Assembly: GCF_022811645.1 (NCBI RefSeq)
Contig: NZ_CP094534.1
Location: forward strand, 2,604,001-2,668,000
Reading direction: 5' to 3'
Length of the DNA: 64,000 nucleotides
From: Hymenobacter monticola
GTDB taxonomy: Bacteria; Bacteroidota; Bacteroidia; Cytophagales; Hymenobacteraceae
The notes under the pieces were generated by a model. That model saw only the letters and a program-made list of their open reading frames with translations. It ran no database searches and was not told where the DNA came from. The translations under genes were made by a program, and so were the position numbers. Every line of letters begins with the position of its first letter. Positions within the stretch are counted from its first letter, which is position 1. This document shows positions 17,401-26,473 of this stretch, in pieces.

Positions 17401-20400
17401 CGATGTTCTGCAAGGCCGTGCCGTTGAAGGTGACGAGGTAATTGGCGCAGCTAAAGAGGCCATCGTTCACCAGGTTGCCCTGGATGAAAATGGGCCCGCT
17501 CAAACTCACGCCGCCCACCGTGTTCAGGATGTTGAGCCCAAAGAAAGTGGTGACGGCCGTGCCGCCAATCACCTGCGCCACGCTGCCGTTGAAGAACACC
17601 GTGTAAGTAGCCGGCACGAAGACGCCGCTATTCGTCCAGGCGCCCGCCACGCGGATGTTGCTGCCCAGCGTCACGGTGCCCGTGTTCAGGAAGGTGATTC
17701 CGGAGAAGTTCGTGACCACCGCGCCGTTGATGAGCTGGGCGCCGCTGCCGGCGAAGGTCACCGTGTAGTTGCCGTGCAGGAAGCTGCCGTCGTTCGTCCA
17801 GTCGCCGAGGATGGTGACCACGCGGGCCAGCTGCACGCTGGCGCCGTTAACGATGGTGAGGTGGTGGAACTGCGTGAGCACCGTGCCCGCAATGGTCTGC
17901 AACGCATTGCCGCTAAAGAACACCCGGAAGCCGTTGGCGACGAAGCCGCCATCATGCGTCCAGTTGCCATTCAGGTAGATGTTCGAGAGCAGCGTAACTG
18001 TCGTCGGATTATTAAAGCGCAGGTCGAAAAACCGCGTGCTCAGCCCCGCCGTGATGGTTTGGGCCGCCGTGCCGTTGAAGTACACCAGGTAGCCATTGCC
18101 GAGGAACACGCCCGCGCCGGCCCAGTTGCCGAGCACCGTCACGGCCTGCAGCAGCGACACCGAAACCGTGTTGGTGATGGTGACGTGGTGGAACACGGTA
18201 AGCACCGAGCCGCCGATGGTTTGGGCCACGTTGCCCATGAAATTGACGAGGTAACCGTTGGCCAGGTAGCCGCCGTTGTTCAGCCAGTTGCCCCACACGC
18301 TGATGTTCTGGTTGAGCGTGATGCCCGCCAGGTTGTTCCAGGTCACGTGCCAGAACTCGTACACCCCGCCGCCCGTCAGGCTCTGCGCCCCCGAGCCGCC
18401 GAAGGTGAAGGTGTAGCCCGTGTACACGCCGCCCACCAGGTTGTAGCCGTAGAACGTGCCCAGGTTGGCGAAGCCGCCCAGCAAGGTCACGTTCTGAATC
18501 AGCCGCACGTAGGCGCCGCTCGCCACATTCCAGCCGTAGAAGCTGAGCGCCGTGTAGCCGCCCACCGTCTGCACCACGCCGGGGCCTTCGTTGCCGTTGA
18601 AGTACACCGTGTAAGTGCCGGGGTTGAAGGTGCCCGAGTAGAGGTAGTAGTTGCCGGCGATGTAGATGTTGGTGGCCAAACTCACGCCCGCCGCGTTGTC
18701 GGCGTAGAAGTGGTAGAAGTAGGTCGTCTGGTTTGCTGTAATCACCTGCGCCGCCGTGCCGCCGAAGCGCACGAAGTAGCCCAGGGTGCTGCCGCCGCTC
18801 AGGTACCAGCCATAAAACACGCCCGTGTTCACGAAGCCGCCCAGCACGTAAATGTTCTGGTGCAGCGTCACCGAAATCAGGTTGTTGAAGGTGATGTTGT
18901 AGAAGTTCGTAACCGCCGTGCCGCCGATAATCTGAGCCACTGTGCCGGCGAAAATCACCGAATACGTGCCGCCCGCGAACAGGCCGTTGTTTATCCAGTC
19001 GCCGAGCACCGTGATGTTGCTCACCAGCGTCACACCCACTGGGTTGTTGATGGTGACGGTGTAGTAGCTGCTGCTGCCCGTGCCGCCAATGGTCTGCGCC
19101 ACCGTACCACCGAACACCACGCCGTAAGTCACGGCTGAGAAGGTGCCGTTCACCACGAAGTTGTTCAGGAACACGGCGTTCAAACCCAGGTTCACCACCG
19201 CGCCGCTGTTCACATAAGCGTTGTAGAAGGTTGTCACGGACGTGCCGCCGATAATCTGCGTGCCGCCCGCGCCGTTGAAGTACACGTTGTAGAGCGGGCC
19301 GCCCACGAAGGTGCCGTTGTTGTACCAGTTGGCGTACACATTCAGCACGTTGTTCATCGTCAGGGTCGAGCCCGAGCTGATGTACAGATTACCCACCTGC
19401 AGCGGGTTGGTGCCATAAATGAACTGCGTAATCCCCCCCGTGAAGTACCAACTCGACGTGCTGCTGGCCACCACCGTGCCGTTCACCGTCACGTTGCCAT
19501 ACAGGTTGAAGATGCCGTTGTTGGTGAACGTCGCACCGCTGGCAATGGTCAGATTCAAGGCCAGTGCCGCCGTGCTCCCCGTGACAACCGGGTAGAAGCT
19601 CGCACCGCTTGGGATGGTGACCACGCTGGTAGCAGTAGGCACCTGTCCGCAGCTCCAGTTCGCGCCATTAAACCAGTCGGTGCTCACGCCGCCCGTCCAG
19701 GCATAGGTAAGCGCGCCGATGGTCAGGTTCGCGCCGTTGTCGGAGCCCACGGCGGCCGGGTTGTCGGCCACCACGCGCACCCGGTAACCGCTGCCGGCCG
19801 GGGTGCTGGTGGGGATGACGGCCGCCACAGTGCCGCTAGCCGCGCTGCTGCTCAGCGAACCAATGCTAACCGGCGAGGCGAACGAGCCGCTAGCGTTCGA
19901 GAGCTGCACCGTGAAGGTGTTGCCGCCGTTCACGCCGCCCGCCGTCACGGTGTAGGGCACCGCAATAGCCGAACCGGGGCAGAAGCCGGTGCTCACGTTG
20001 CCGGTGGCAAGCGTGAGCACCGGCGCGCCGACCTGCACCTGCACCTGCCGCGTCACCGAGCAGCCGTTGAGGCTGGCAGTGAAGCTGTAGGTGCCTGCGT
20101 TCGCCGCGTTCGCGTTGCTGATGCTGGGGCTGGCCTGGGTGCTATTGAAGCCGTTCGGGCCGGTCCACGCAATGGTGGCGCCGGTCGGTACGCCGCTGCT
20201 GCTAAACTGAATCAGCGCGCCCGAGGCCACCGGCGAGTTGGAGCCAGCCACCACGTTCGTAAGGTTCGAGATGGTCAGGTTGGTGCCGTTGTCGGCGCTG
20301 GTCAGGGCTGGGTTGGTGCTCACCAGCCGAATCCGGTAGCCAGCGCCGTCCACAGTAGTGGCCGGCAGGGTGAAGCCCAGGCTGCCCGAGCCGGTGCCAT

Positions 20401-23400
20401 TGAAGTTGATGCTGGCCAACGAAACCGGCGCAGCAAACGAGCCACTGGCATCTGAGAGCTGCGCCGTGATGCTGCCGTTGCTCAGGCCCGCGCCAAACAC
20501 GGTGTAATTCACCGCGTAGTTATTCCCCGCGCAAAACTGCCCGGAAAAGGCGCCCAGCGCCAGCGTGGCGGTGGCTGGCGGGTTCACCAGCACGCGCACG
20601 GAGGCCGAATCGGTGCAGCCGCCCTGCGTCACGTACACATAGTAGAAGCCCGATGAAGCCGTGGTTACGTTGTTGAACGTCGGGTTCTGCTGGTTGCTGA
20701 TGAAGGAAATGCCGCCCGCCGTGTACTGCACGTACCATTGGTAGGTAGCGCCGCTCGGCCCGGCGTTCAGCTGCAAGGTGCCGCCCGTGGCAACGGGCGA
20801 GTTGCTGCTGGCCGTGGCCACCGGCGCCACCGGCACCGTCAGGTTGGCGCCGTTGTCGGTCGTGCTGATTACGCTTGGGTTCGAGCCCACCAAGCGAATC
20901 CGGTAGCCGGTGCCAGCCGGCGTATTCTGCGGAATCCGAGCCGTCACCGAGCCCGAGCCCTGCCCGGTAAACGGTTCCGAACCAATAGCCACCGGCGCCG
21001 CAAACGAGCCGCTGGCGTCGGAAAGCTGGGCCGTGATGGTATTACCGGTCCCGAAGGCATTGCCCGTCACCGAGAAATTGATGTTGAGGAAGGTGCCAGC
21101 GCACGTCGAGCCGCTAAGCTGCGCCATGGCCAGAATGGGCTGCGCCGACGGGTTCACCGTGACTTGCGTGGCCGTGCCGGGGCTCTGGCAGCCGTTCACC
21201 GTCACGTAGAGGGTGTAGGTGCCGCTGTTGCTGGGCGTGGCGTTGGCAATGGTCGGGTTCTGCTGGTTCGAGGAGAAGCCCGGGCCAGTCCAGAGGTACG
21301 AGGCACCGGCCACGGTCTGGGCCGTTAGCTGAATGGTGCCGTTGTAAGCCACCGGCGAGTTGCTGCTCGGCGTGGCCGTGGGCTGGGTCGTGATGCCGAT
21401 GTTCGAGCCATTATCCGTCGTACTGGTTACCGCTGGACTGGAGCCCACCAGCCGGATACGGTAGCCGCTGCCCGTGGGGGTGTTCGTGGGAATGGTAGCC
21501 GAAATGGCTCCGCCGCCCTGGCCCGTGAAGGGCGCCGAACCAATCACCGTGGGCGCGGCAAACGAGCCGCTGGCGTCCGAAAGCTGCGCCGTAATCACGT
21601 TGCTGCTGCCGAAACTGTTGCCCGACACCGCGAAGCCGATGTTGAACGTGGCGCCCGCGCAGCCATTAAAGCCAAACTGGCCCATCGTGAGCACCGGCAC
21701 CACGTTCGGCTGCACCAGCACCCGCACACTGGCCGAGTCCTGGCAGCCGCTGGTGTTCTGCACGTACACGAAGTACTTGCCACTCTGGCTGGGCTGGGCG
21801 TTGGTCAGGTTCAGCGTCTGGCCGCTGCCCACGTAGGCCGTGCCGCCGCTGGTGTAGGCCACGTACCACTGGTAGCTACTTTGGCCCGTGGGCTGCGCCG
21901 CCAGCTGAATGGTACCGTTGTAGGGCACCGTGGTTTGGGTGGCCGAGGCCGTGGCCACGGGCGTGGCGTAAATGGTCAGGTTCGTACCATTATCCGTCCC
22001 GGTAATGGCCGGGTTTGAGGCCACCACGCGCACGCGGTAGCCGCTGCCGGCCGGCGTGCGGAAAGCAACCGAGTCGCGCAGCACCCCGCCGTTGGCGTTA
22101 GTGCTAATCAGTGAGCCGTACAGCCGTGAATTCGCCGTAAACACACCGTTGGCATCCGAAAGCTGGAAGCTGAACTGATTGCCACCACTGTAGCTGGCCA
22201 TGTTGGTCGTGAAGGGCACCTGAATGAGCGCGCTGCTGCAAAACGCCGTGGCCGACACCGTGCTCGTGGCAATGGTGGGCGGGTACACGTAGCTGGCCGC
22301 CGAGCACGCCGTGCCACCGGGCGTGGTCACGCAAATCTGGCCGGTGGTGCCGCCCGCCGGGGCCGGCACCGTAATCTGGGTGCCCGAATTCACCACAAAG
22401 CCCGGCGCGGCGGTGCCGTTAAACGTCACGGCCGTAGCCCCGGTCAGATTGGTGCCGCTGAGCACCACGCTCGTGCCCGGCCCGCCACCCGTGGGCGTAA
22501 AGCTGGTGATGGTCGGGCCCGCGCAGTTGAAGTAATAAGCGCCCGCACCGCTGACAATGGCGTATTGGCCAACAGAATTCTGCACCACCAGGCGCAGCAC
22601 GCGCGCCGTGGTCGGGGTAGCCAGCGTCCGCACCACCGGCGTGGTGGTACCCACCGCGAGGCTCGTGGTGTAGGTATCCACGGTGCTAAAAGGTCCAGCG
22701 GTAGCGGCCGCCGTTTGCAGCAGCAGGGTGAAGCTGCTGCTGGCACTGGGCGTGAGCTTGTAGCGCACCTCGCTGAGGGTCTGGGCCGTGCCCAAATCAG
22801 CCTGCAGCAGACTGCCGTTGTAGCCGTAGAAGCTGTTGCTGGTGGTGGGCGCGGCCGGGTCGGCGTTGAAGGCCGTTTCGGCTAGGCCGTTGGTGCTGCC
22901 GCCGGAGTTGTAGCTGGTGCTGGCCAGGCCCGCCGCGAAGTTGGGCGAGGAGGCGCAGCCGTTCTTCAGGAAGCTGCGGCTGCTCACCAGGCTCCACTTG
23001 CCGTTGGCATCGCGCGAGCGGAAGAAGATGCGGTGCACGCCGTCGCTCAGTCCGCTGGCATCGGCCGCGAAGCTGAAATTGGCCAAATCCGGGGCCGGCG
23101 TAGGCACCGGCACATCCGTGGCGGAGCCAAAGCCGGGGTCGTTATCGAAGTAATATTCAATCTTGTTGATATTAGGCGCGGCGGCCAGTGCGGGCTCGTA
23201 GTAGAAGCTGCGCACGTTGGTCAGGCTCCATTTGCCATTGGCGTCGCGCGAGCGCACGCTCAGGCTGTGGAAGCCAGCTGTCAAACTGCTCAAGTTCACA
23301 TTAAATGCCAACCCGCTGATGTCGGTGGCGGCCGTCACGGTCACATCGGTGCCGTTGCCGAAGCCCGGTTCCGCGTCGATGAAGTACTCCACCTTGGTCA

Positions 23401-24238
23401 CGTTGGGCAGCGTATTGAGGGCCGCCGGCTCGTAATAAAACGTGCGCCGGTTGGTCAGGCTCCACTGGCCATTGGCATCCTGGCTGCGCACCCCAAGCTG
23501 GTGAAACCCAGCCGTCAGGCCGCTGATGTTCACGTTGAACGCCACGCCGCTGACATCAGTCGCCGCCGTCACGGGCACGTCCACTGCCGCCCCGAAGCCC
23601 GGGTCGCTGTCGATGAAATACTCCACCTTCGTGACATTCGGCAGCGTGTTCAGCGCGGCGGGCTCGTAGTAGAACGTGCGCCGGCTGGTGAGGCTCCACT
23701 GCCCGCTGGCATCGCGCGAGCGCACCCCCAGCTGGTGAAAGCCCGCGCTCAGGCCGCTCAGGCTCAGGTTGAAAGCCACCCCGCTCAGGTCGGTGCCGGG
23801 CGTCACCGGTACGTCGGTGGCGGCCCCGAAACCGGGGTCGGCATCGATGAAATATTCCACCTTGGTTACGTTAGGCAGCGTGCCGAGCGCCGCCGGCTCG
23901 TAATAGAAAGTACGGCGGTTGGTCAGGCTCCAGGCGCCATTGGCGTCTTGGCTGCGCACGCCCAGCGTGTGGAAGCCGGTGCTCAGGCCGCCCAGCGCAA
24001 CGCTGGCCGACAGGCCCGACAGGTCAGCTGCCGGGGTGGACGGCAGCGTGAATGCGGTGGCCGCCCCAAAGCCGGGGTCGGCATCGACGAAATATTCGGC
24101 GCGGGCAATGGTGGCCTGGCCGTAGCTGCGCACAATGCCGCCAATGAGCAGCAGGAGCAGCAGCGCCAGCGGCAGCAGCCAGCCCGTGGGCCAGCGCCTG
24201 CCGCCCGGCGCGGGGCGGAAGTCATAAGAGCGGTGCAT
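14489..24238 (-). CDS. Giant T9SS-secreted repeat protein, 3249 residues
   Basis: A long n-region and hydrophobic core (WLLPLALLLLLLIGG) form the signal peptide. Residues about 47-440 hold five repeats of some 80 residues with EYFIDADPGFG and RSRDANGKWSL. Residues about 440-570 resemble a discoidin (F5/8 C) domain and about 571-650 an IPT/TIG domain (SFTPTGGGPGTSVVLSGTNL). Several Ig/PKD-like domains run to about 1500. Residues about 1510-2720 contain about 21 repeats of 50-60 residues with the core NGTALQTIGGT, probably a long beta-solenoid. A T9SS type A domain (YPNPTTARATLEL ... GLATGVYTVRI ... VKRLVKE) ends the protein from about 3171. It is exported and surface-bound or released; adhesion or matrix function is likely. 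A beta-helix gene lies 14 bases upstream on the same strand. Confidence 0.92.
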   Translation of the reverse strand: MHRSYDFRPAPGGRRWPTGWLLPLALLLLLLIGGIVRSYGQATIARAEYFVDADPGFGAATAFTLPSTPAADLSGLSASVALGGLSTGFHTLGVRSQDANGAWSLTNRRTFYYEPAALGTLPNVTKVEYFIDADPGFGAATDVPVTPGTDLSGVAFNLSLSGLSAGFHQLGVRSRDASGQWSLTSRRTFYYEPAALNTLPNVTKVEYFIDSDPGFGAAVDVPVTAATDVSGVAFNVNISGLTAGFHQLGVRSQDANGQWSLTNRRTFYYEPAALNTLPNVTKVEYFIDAEPGFGNGTDVTVTAATDISGLAFNVNLSSLTAGFHSLSVRSRDANGKWSLTNVRSFYYEPALAAAPNINKIEYYFDNDPGFGSATDVPVPTPAPDLANFSFAADASGLSDGVHRIFFRSRDANGKWSLVSSRSFLKNGCASSPNFAAGLASTSYNSGGSTNGLAETAFNADPAAPTTSNSFYGYNGSLLQADLGTAQTLSEVRYKLTPSASSSFTLLLQTAAATAGPFSTVDTYTTSLAVGTTTPVVRTLATPTTARVLRLVVQNSVGQYAIVSGAGAYYFNCAGPTITSFTPTGGGPGTSVVLSGTNLTGATAVTFNGTAAPGFVVNSGTQITVPAPAGGTTGQICVTTPGGTACSAASYVYPPTIATSTVSATAFCSSALIQVPFTTNMASYSGGNQFSFQLSDANGVFTANSRLYGSLISTNANGGVLRDSVAFRTPAGSGYRVRVVASNPAITGTDNGTNLTIYATPVATASATQTTVPYNGTIQLAAQPTGQSSYQWYVAYTSGGTAYVGSGQTLNLTNAQPSQSGKYFVYVQNTSGCQDSASVRVLVQPNVVPVLTMGQFGFNGCAGATFNIGFAVSGNSFGSSNVITAQLSDASGSFAAPTVIGSAPFTGQGGGAISATIPTNTPTGSGYRIRLVGSSPAVTSTTDNGSNIGITTQPTATPSSNSPVAYNGTIQLTAQTVAGASYLWTGPGFSSNQQNPTIANATPSNSGTYTLYVTVNGCQSPGTATQVTVNPSAQPILAMAQLSGSTCAGTFLNINFSVTGNAFGTGNTITAQLSDASGSFAAPVAIGSEPFTGQGSGSVTARIPQNTPAGTGYRIRLVGSNPSVISTTDNGANLTVPVAPVATASSNSPVATGGTLQLNAGPSGATYQWYVQYTAGGISFISNQQNPTFNNVTTASSGFYYVYVTQGGCTDSASVRVLVNPPATATLALGAFSGQFCAGNNYAVNYTVFGAGLSNGSITAQLSDASGSFAAPVSLASINFNGTGSGSLGFTLPATTVDGAGYRIRLVSTNPALTSADNGTNLTISNLTNVVAGSNSPVASGALIQFSSSGVPTGATIAWTGPNGFNSTQASPSISNANAANAGTYSFTASLNGCSVTRQVQVQVGAPVLTLATGNVSTGFCPGSAIAVPYTVTAGGVNGGNTFTVQLSNASGSFASPVSIGSLSSSAASGTVAAVIPTSTPAGSGYRVRVVADNPAAVGSDNGANLTIGALTYAWTGGVSTDWFNGANWSCGQVPTATSVVTIPSGASFYPVVTGSTAALALNLTIASGATFTNNGIFNLYGNVTVNGTVVASSTSSWYFTGGITQFIYGTNPLQVGNLYISSGSTLTMNNVLNVYANWYNNGTFVGGPLYNVYFNGAGGTQIIGGTSVTTFYNAYVNSGAVVNLGLNAVFLNNFVVNGTFSAVTYGVVFGGTVAQTIGGTGSSSYYTVTINNPVGVTLVSNITVLGDWINNGLFAGGTYSVIFAGTVAQIIGGTAVTNFYNITFNNLISVTLHQNIYVLGGFVNTGVFYGWYLSGGSTLGYFVRFGGTAAQVITANQTTYFYHFYADNAAGVSLATNIYIAGNYYLYSGTFNPGTYTVYFNGNEGPGVVQTVGGYTALSFYGWNVASGAYVRLIQNVTLLGGFANLGTFYGYNLVGGVYTGYTFTFGGSGAQSLTGGGVYEFWHVTWNNLAGITLNQNISVWGNWLNNGGYLANGYLVNFMGNVAQTIGGSVLTVFHHVTITNTVSVSLLQAVTVLGNWAGAGVFLGNGYLVYFNGTAAQTITAGLSTRFFDLRFNNPTTVTLLSNIYLNGNWTHDGGFVANGFRVFFSGNALQTIAGTVLTQFHHLTIVNGASVQLARVVTILGDWTNDGSFLHGNYTVTFAGSGAQLINGAVVTNFSGITFLNTGTVTLGSNIRVAGAWTNSGVFVPATYTVFFNGSVAQVIGGTAVTTFFGLNILNTVGGVSLSGPIFIQGNLVNDGLFSCANYLVTFNGTALQNIGGTSTTIFGNITTNNAVGVALGQNIRVRGDFRNLALFTAGGYVVYFDGSAAQGIYSTGTLTFHDVVFANLAGVTLQNNIFLTGSWTNNGGFLANGKLVTFTGSVLQLIGGAVATVFHHFTIATGATVRQDLGITLLGDWTNNGSFLPNNLLVYFNGTALQTIAGTALTTFYDVTFNNAVNVRLGQNIDVTRNFVNQGGYCGCGFRTRFNGTVAQSITCTSGRTHFHDITFANAAGVTLLDGIYVSGLWVNNGGYLANSQTVIFDGTALQTIGGTVLSAFYNVGITNAVDVQLLRDITVAGFWNNTGIFHGQGFGVTFNGTALQTITTTGAAARSYFHHVTWANLVGCVLGGDIYVAGNWLCNGPFNPATYTVYFNGTVAQTCGGTQQIRFFGLNCANAAGVTYSGPVYLLGNFVNTGLVNCGAFGWYCIGTGPQTIGGISATPTRFYDLFIQNASGVTATDNWFLTHLLTLTTGNLASNGHLTLTSNASGTAMVVNPVGGGVVTGVSTMERFITGLSGAPGYRHYSSPMKLSAAGISTTVQEFADDLPVFELNPAYNTAGNTATPFPTFFQYDETRLTASKPGFDDGWMVPTATDDLLPLRGYTAQTLPTTTVDISGLLQTGNVSYSLGRGSLANSGWHMLGNPYPAPMDWDVARSTTGMLSGVADALYVFEPSGQYTGTYKAYVNGLGQNGGTKDLAAMQGFFVRATAPTASVSLTNAVRATSYLSPVFNRTTTAPPVLRLEARNLATATADETVVYFEPGAALGFSARHDAYKVQLNGNGRPSLWSQAGAESFAINGLPDLATAPVIPLGVRVSQDGAHELTLTGLTDAPAGTQVWLEDRVLNRRQNLAASPTYAFSMLASYTGQRFYLNFVAGTVTAVTTGQLAARTALYPNPTTARATLELAGLREQGPVKVEVVNVLGQTVRQLSTRPKQGFLSETIDLNGLATGVYTVRIHAQEGTVVKRLVKE

Positions 24239-24252
24239 AAACCCGGCGCCGC

Positions 24253-25251
24253 TTAGTTGTTGGAGCGGGTGCCCAGGGTCACGTTCAGCGTGTTGCCGCT
24301 CACGGCCTGGTTGAGCTGGTAGATGGCCGGCATGGCCGGCAGCCCACCAAAGCGGTAGCCGTAGCCGGTGGCGCTGCCCGTGGCCCCGATGTCGACGCCG
24401 CCCTGGCCGGCGCCCACGGCGGGGTTGGTGCCGGTCTTCAGCTTGTACCAGCCGTCAAACTGTGGCGAGCCCGTGGTTTGGGCAAACACCGAGGCCAGCG
24501 GCACGTTGGCCGTGTTGTGGGTGCCGATGGTGCCCAGCGTGGGCAGCGTGCTCTGCGTAAAGAAGTTGTAGTCCCAGTTGGTGTTGGCCGTTGGGGTGAA
24601 GTTGTTGTTGAAATAGTTGTTGCGCACCGTGAAAGCGTTCAGCGACACACTCGTATTCACCACCGTGTTGTTGGTGAACTCGCCGGTGGTACCCACCGCC
24701 GTCAGGTTCACGTTGCCGTTGATGATGTTGTTGGTAATGAGCGAATTGGTGCTGCCGCTCGACGGCTGAATGCCGTCCATGTAGTTTTGCCGGATGACGG
24801 CGGAATTCGTTACCCGGTTGTAGCCCAGGTACAGGTAGCCCTGCAGGCGGCAGCGCTGCACGGTGATGTTGTCGGTGGCAATGTACCAGGTTGTGTTGCC
24901 AACCACGCCCGAAATGGTGCTGCCCGTGCTGCCGGGGTTGAACACCACCGTGCTCAGGGTCGCATCAATGGTGCTGGCTTGCAGGGCCGGCGGCTGGTTT
25001 TCGCCCAGGAAATACCCCGGCCCCACAATGGTGAGCGGCTTGGTGCAGGTAAGGTTGCCGTAGGCCGTTGTGGAAGGCTCCACCTGGATGATGTCGCCGC
25101 TGGCCGCTGCGTCGTGGGCCGCCTGCACAGTGCCGTAGATGTTGGTGCCCGTGATGCCCGAGTTGTTCACGCGGCGAATGGTTTGGGCCGAAGCCAGCTG
25201 GACAGCCAGCGCCAGTAGCAGGAAAAGAACGGAAGCGGAGAGGTTTTTCAT
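24253..25251 (-). CDS. Secreted parallel beta-helix protein
   Basis: 332 residues with a clear signal peptide (LSASVLFLLLALAVQLASAQ). After it, YGTVQAAHDAAASGDIIQVEP is the standard opening turn of right-handed beta-helix proteins, and the body has short Asn-rich coils (NSAVIRQNYMDGI, NSLITNNIINGNVNL, AFTVRNNYFNNNF). No T9SS domain or catalytic motif is recognisable, and the C-terminus (NTLNVTLGTRSNN) is unusual. Only 14 bases separate it from the giant protein gene downstream, so the two are co-transcribed and probably work at the surface together. Carbohydrate binding is possible but unproven. Confidence 0.8.
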   Translation of the reverse strand: MKNLSASVLFLLLALAVQLASAQTIRRVNNSGITGTNIYGTVQAAHDAAASGDIIQVEPSTTAYGNLTCTKPLTIVGPGYFLGENQPPALQASTIDATLSTVVFNPGSTGSTISGVVGNTTWYIATDNITVQRCRLQGYLYLGYNRVTNSAVIRQNYMDGIQPSSGSTNSLITNNIINGNVNLTAVGTTGEFTNNTVVNTSVSLNAFTVRNNYFNNNFTPTANTNWDYNFFTQSTLPTLGTIGTHNTANVPLASVFAQTTGSPQFDGWYKLKTGTNPAVGAGQGGVDIGATGSATGYGYRFGGLPAMPAIYQLNQAVSGNTLNVTLGTRSNN

Positions 25252-25570
25252 AAAAAGAAAAAAGGGGTGAGGTTGGAAAAAAGCGCGTTTTGGCCCTGTA
25301 GCTCAGAACCCGCAAAACCCCCGCTGCCGCCCTTGCAAACACAGGATTTTGCAAGGGTAAAATTTGATTATGAACGAAAGGCGGGCAATCCGTACCAGCC
25401 CCGGTTTTTCCCCGACTTCCCCCTCCGTGCCAGCACGGATGCAGCTATTCCTTTTTATCCGTGCCAGCACGGAGGCGACCGGCGCGCCGGCAGACCGGGC
25501 ACGGGGCCGCTGGCCGCTCGTGGGCGGGCTCAGATTCCCTCAATGGATGCGTAGCCGCGGGCTCGCGGCG
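25252..25570. other. Intergenic region with palindromic repeats
   Basis: Non-coding region of 319 bases. It holds a hairpin CCCTTGCAAA...TTTTGCAAGGG near 25332-25355 and the paired palindromes listed at 25422-25475. The promoter of the beta-helix gene should lie here but I cannot place it. Confidence 0.5.
25422..25475. repeat. Paired palindromes, REPIN-like (family E)
   Basis: CCTCCGTGCCAGCACGGAT and ATCCGTGCCAGCACGGAGG face each other across a 16-base spacer. Each arm contains the palindrome CCGTGC-CA-GCACGG. The arrangement is that of a doublet of small extragenic palindromes. Confidence 0.6.
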
Positions 25571-26236
25571 TCAGGTGCGCGGCTGCGCCAACGCCAGCTC
25601 CGCCGACTCGTGCACGCGCACGCCACCGCCATCGTCCTGGGCGGCGTGGAGCATGGCGGCGGCCACGGCGGCCCCAGTTACGGGCCGGTACTTCAGCAGC
25701 GGGCCGCGCATCAGCGGGTTCAGGGCTTTCAGTACCACAGCGGCAATTCGCTCGCCCAGGCGGGGCTGCGCCCGCTCGCCGAGCAGCAGCGAGGGCCGGA
25801 AAATATGGATGGCCCGAAACGGCGTCTGGCGCACGGCGGTTTCCATCTCGCCCTTCACGCGGCTGTAGTAGATGCGGCTTTCGGCGTCGGCGCCCATGCT
25901 GCTCACCACCAGCAGCTGCGAGGCAAAGTTGCTGGCCGCCACCGCCGCCAGCTGCACCACGTACAGAAAATCAACCTTGAAAAACGCCTCCTTCGAGCCC
26001 GCCTGCGCCATGGTGGTGCCCAGGCAGCAGTACACGTCGTCGGCAATGAGCTTGAGGCGCACGTCTTCCAGCTTGTCCAGCTCCGTGGTCACCTGCACCA
26101 GCTTGGGGTGGAGGATGGGCACGGCCCGGCGCCCCACCACAATCACCTTGGCGTACCGCTCCGACTGCAGCAGCAGCGGCAGCAGTTGCGACCCAATCAG
26201 GCCCGTGGCCCCGGCGAGTAAAGCGGTTTTTTGCAT
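25571..26236 (-). CDS. NAD(P)-binding oxidoreductase, HTATIP2/YbjT-like
   Basis: 221 residues from the ATG at 26234-26236, which places the glycine motif LAGATGLIGSQLL right at the N-terminus; an upstream in-frame ATG would add ten unlikely residues. An atypical short-chain dehydrogenase fold: VIVVGRR at the end of strand 2, LLVVSSMGAD, YYSRVKGEME (YxxxK), and IFRPSLLLG. This pattern is common in the NAD(P)H-binding family with HTATIP2/TIP30-like proteins. The substrate is unknown. It is a single gene followed downstream by non-coding sequence and preceded by the long inverted-repeat element at 26263-26468. Confidence 0.8.
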   Translation of the reverse strand: MQKTALLAGATGLIGSQLLPLLLQSERYAKVIVVGRRAVPILHPKLVQVTTELDKLEDVRLKLIADDVYCCLGTTMAQAGSKEAFFKVDFLYVVQLAAVAASNFASQLLVVSSMGADAESRIYYSRVKGEMETAVRQTPFRAIHIFRPSLLLGERAQPRLGERIAAVVLKALNPLMRGPLLKYRPVTGAAVAAAMLHAAQDDGGGVRVHESAELALAQPRT

Positions 26237-26262
26237 AGCGGAAGTTTGGGCGGGGCCGTTTA

Positions 26263-26468
26263 TCATTGCGAGTGAAGCGCAGCGGAACGCGGCAATCCGT
26301 CCTCTCTACGCAACTAGCCTTGAGATGTGACAAAGCCTGTTACCATGCCGACACACAACACGAAGCAGGCCAAGACGAAATACCTTACGCCAGAAAACGT
26401 GTCTGGTTAATCAGAAAAGGTCGCGCTTCGAGAGGACGGATTGCCACGGCCTGTGGCCTCGCAATGAC
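26263..26468. repeat. MITE/REPIN-like element with inverted ends (family C)
   Basis: The left end TCATTGCGAG... with GGCAATCCGTCCTCTC (26263-26306) is matched in inverse by GAGAGGACGGATTGCC...CTCGCAATGA (26430-26468). About 120 bases of unrelated sequence lie between. The whole 206-bp unit fills the gap between two genes and encodes nothing. A partial match, GGGCAATCCGT, is also seen at 25383. Confidence 0.65.
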
Positions 26469-26473
26469 AGGCG

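Noticed and set aside
14939..19138. Very long plus-strand open frame opposite the giant protein
   Set aside because: It mirrors the repetitive high-GC minus-strand gene, has Ala/Gly/His/Val-rich unlikely composition and no domain.
25290..25365. tRNA-like start (GGCCCTGTAGCTCAGA)
   Set aside because: No anticodon arm, T-arm (GTTCGAATCC) or acceptor pairing follows.
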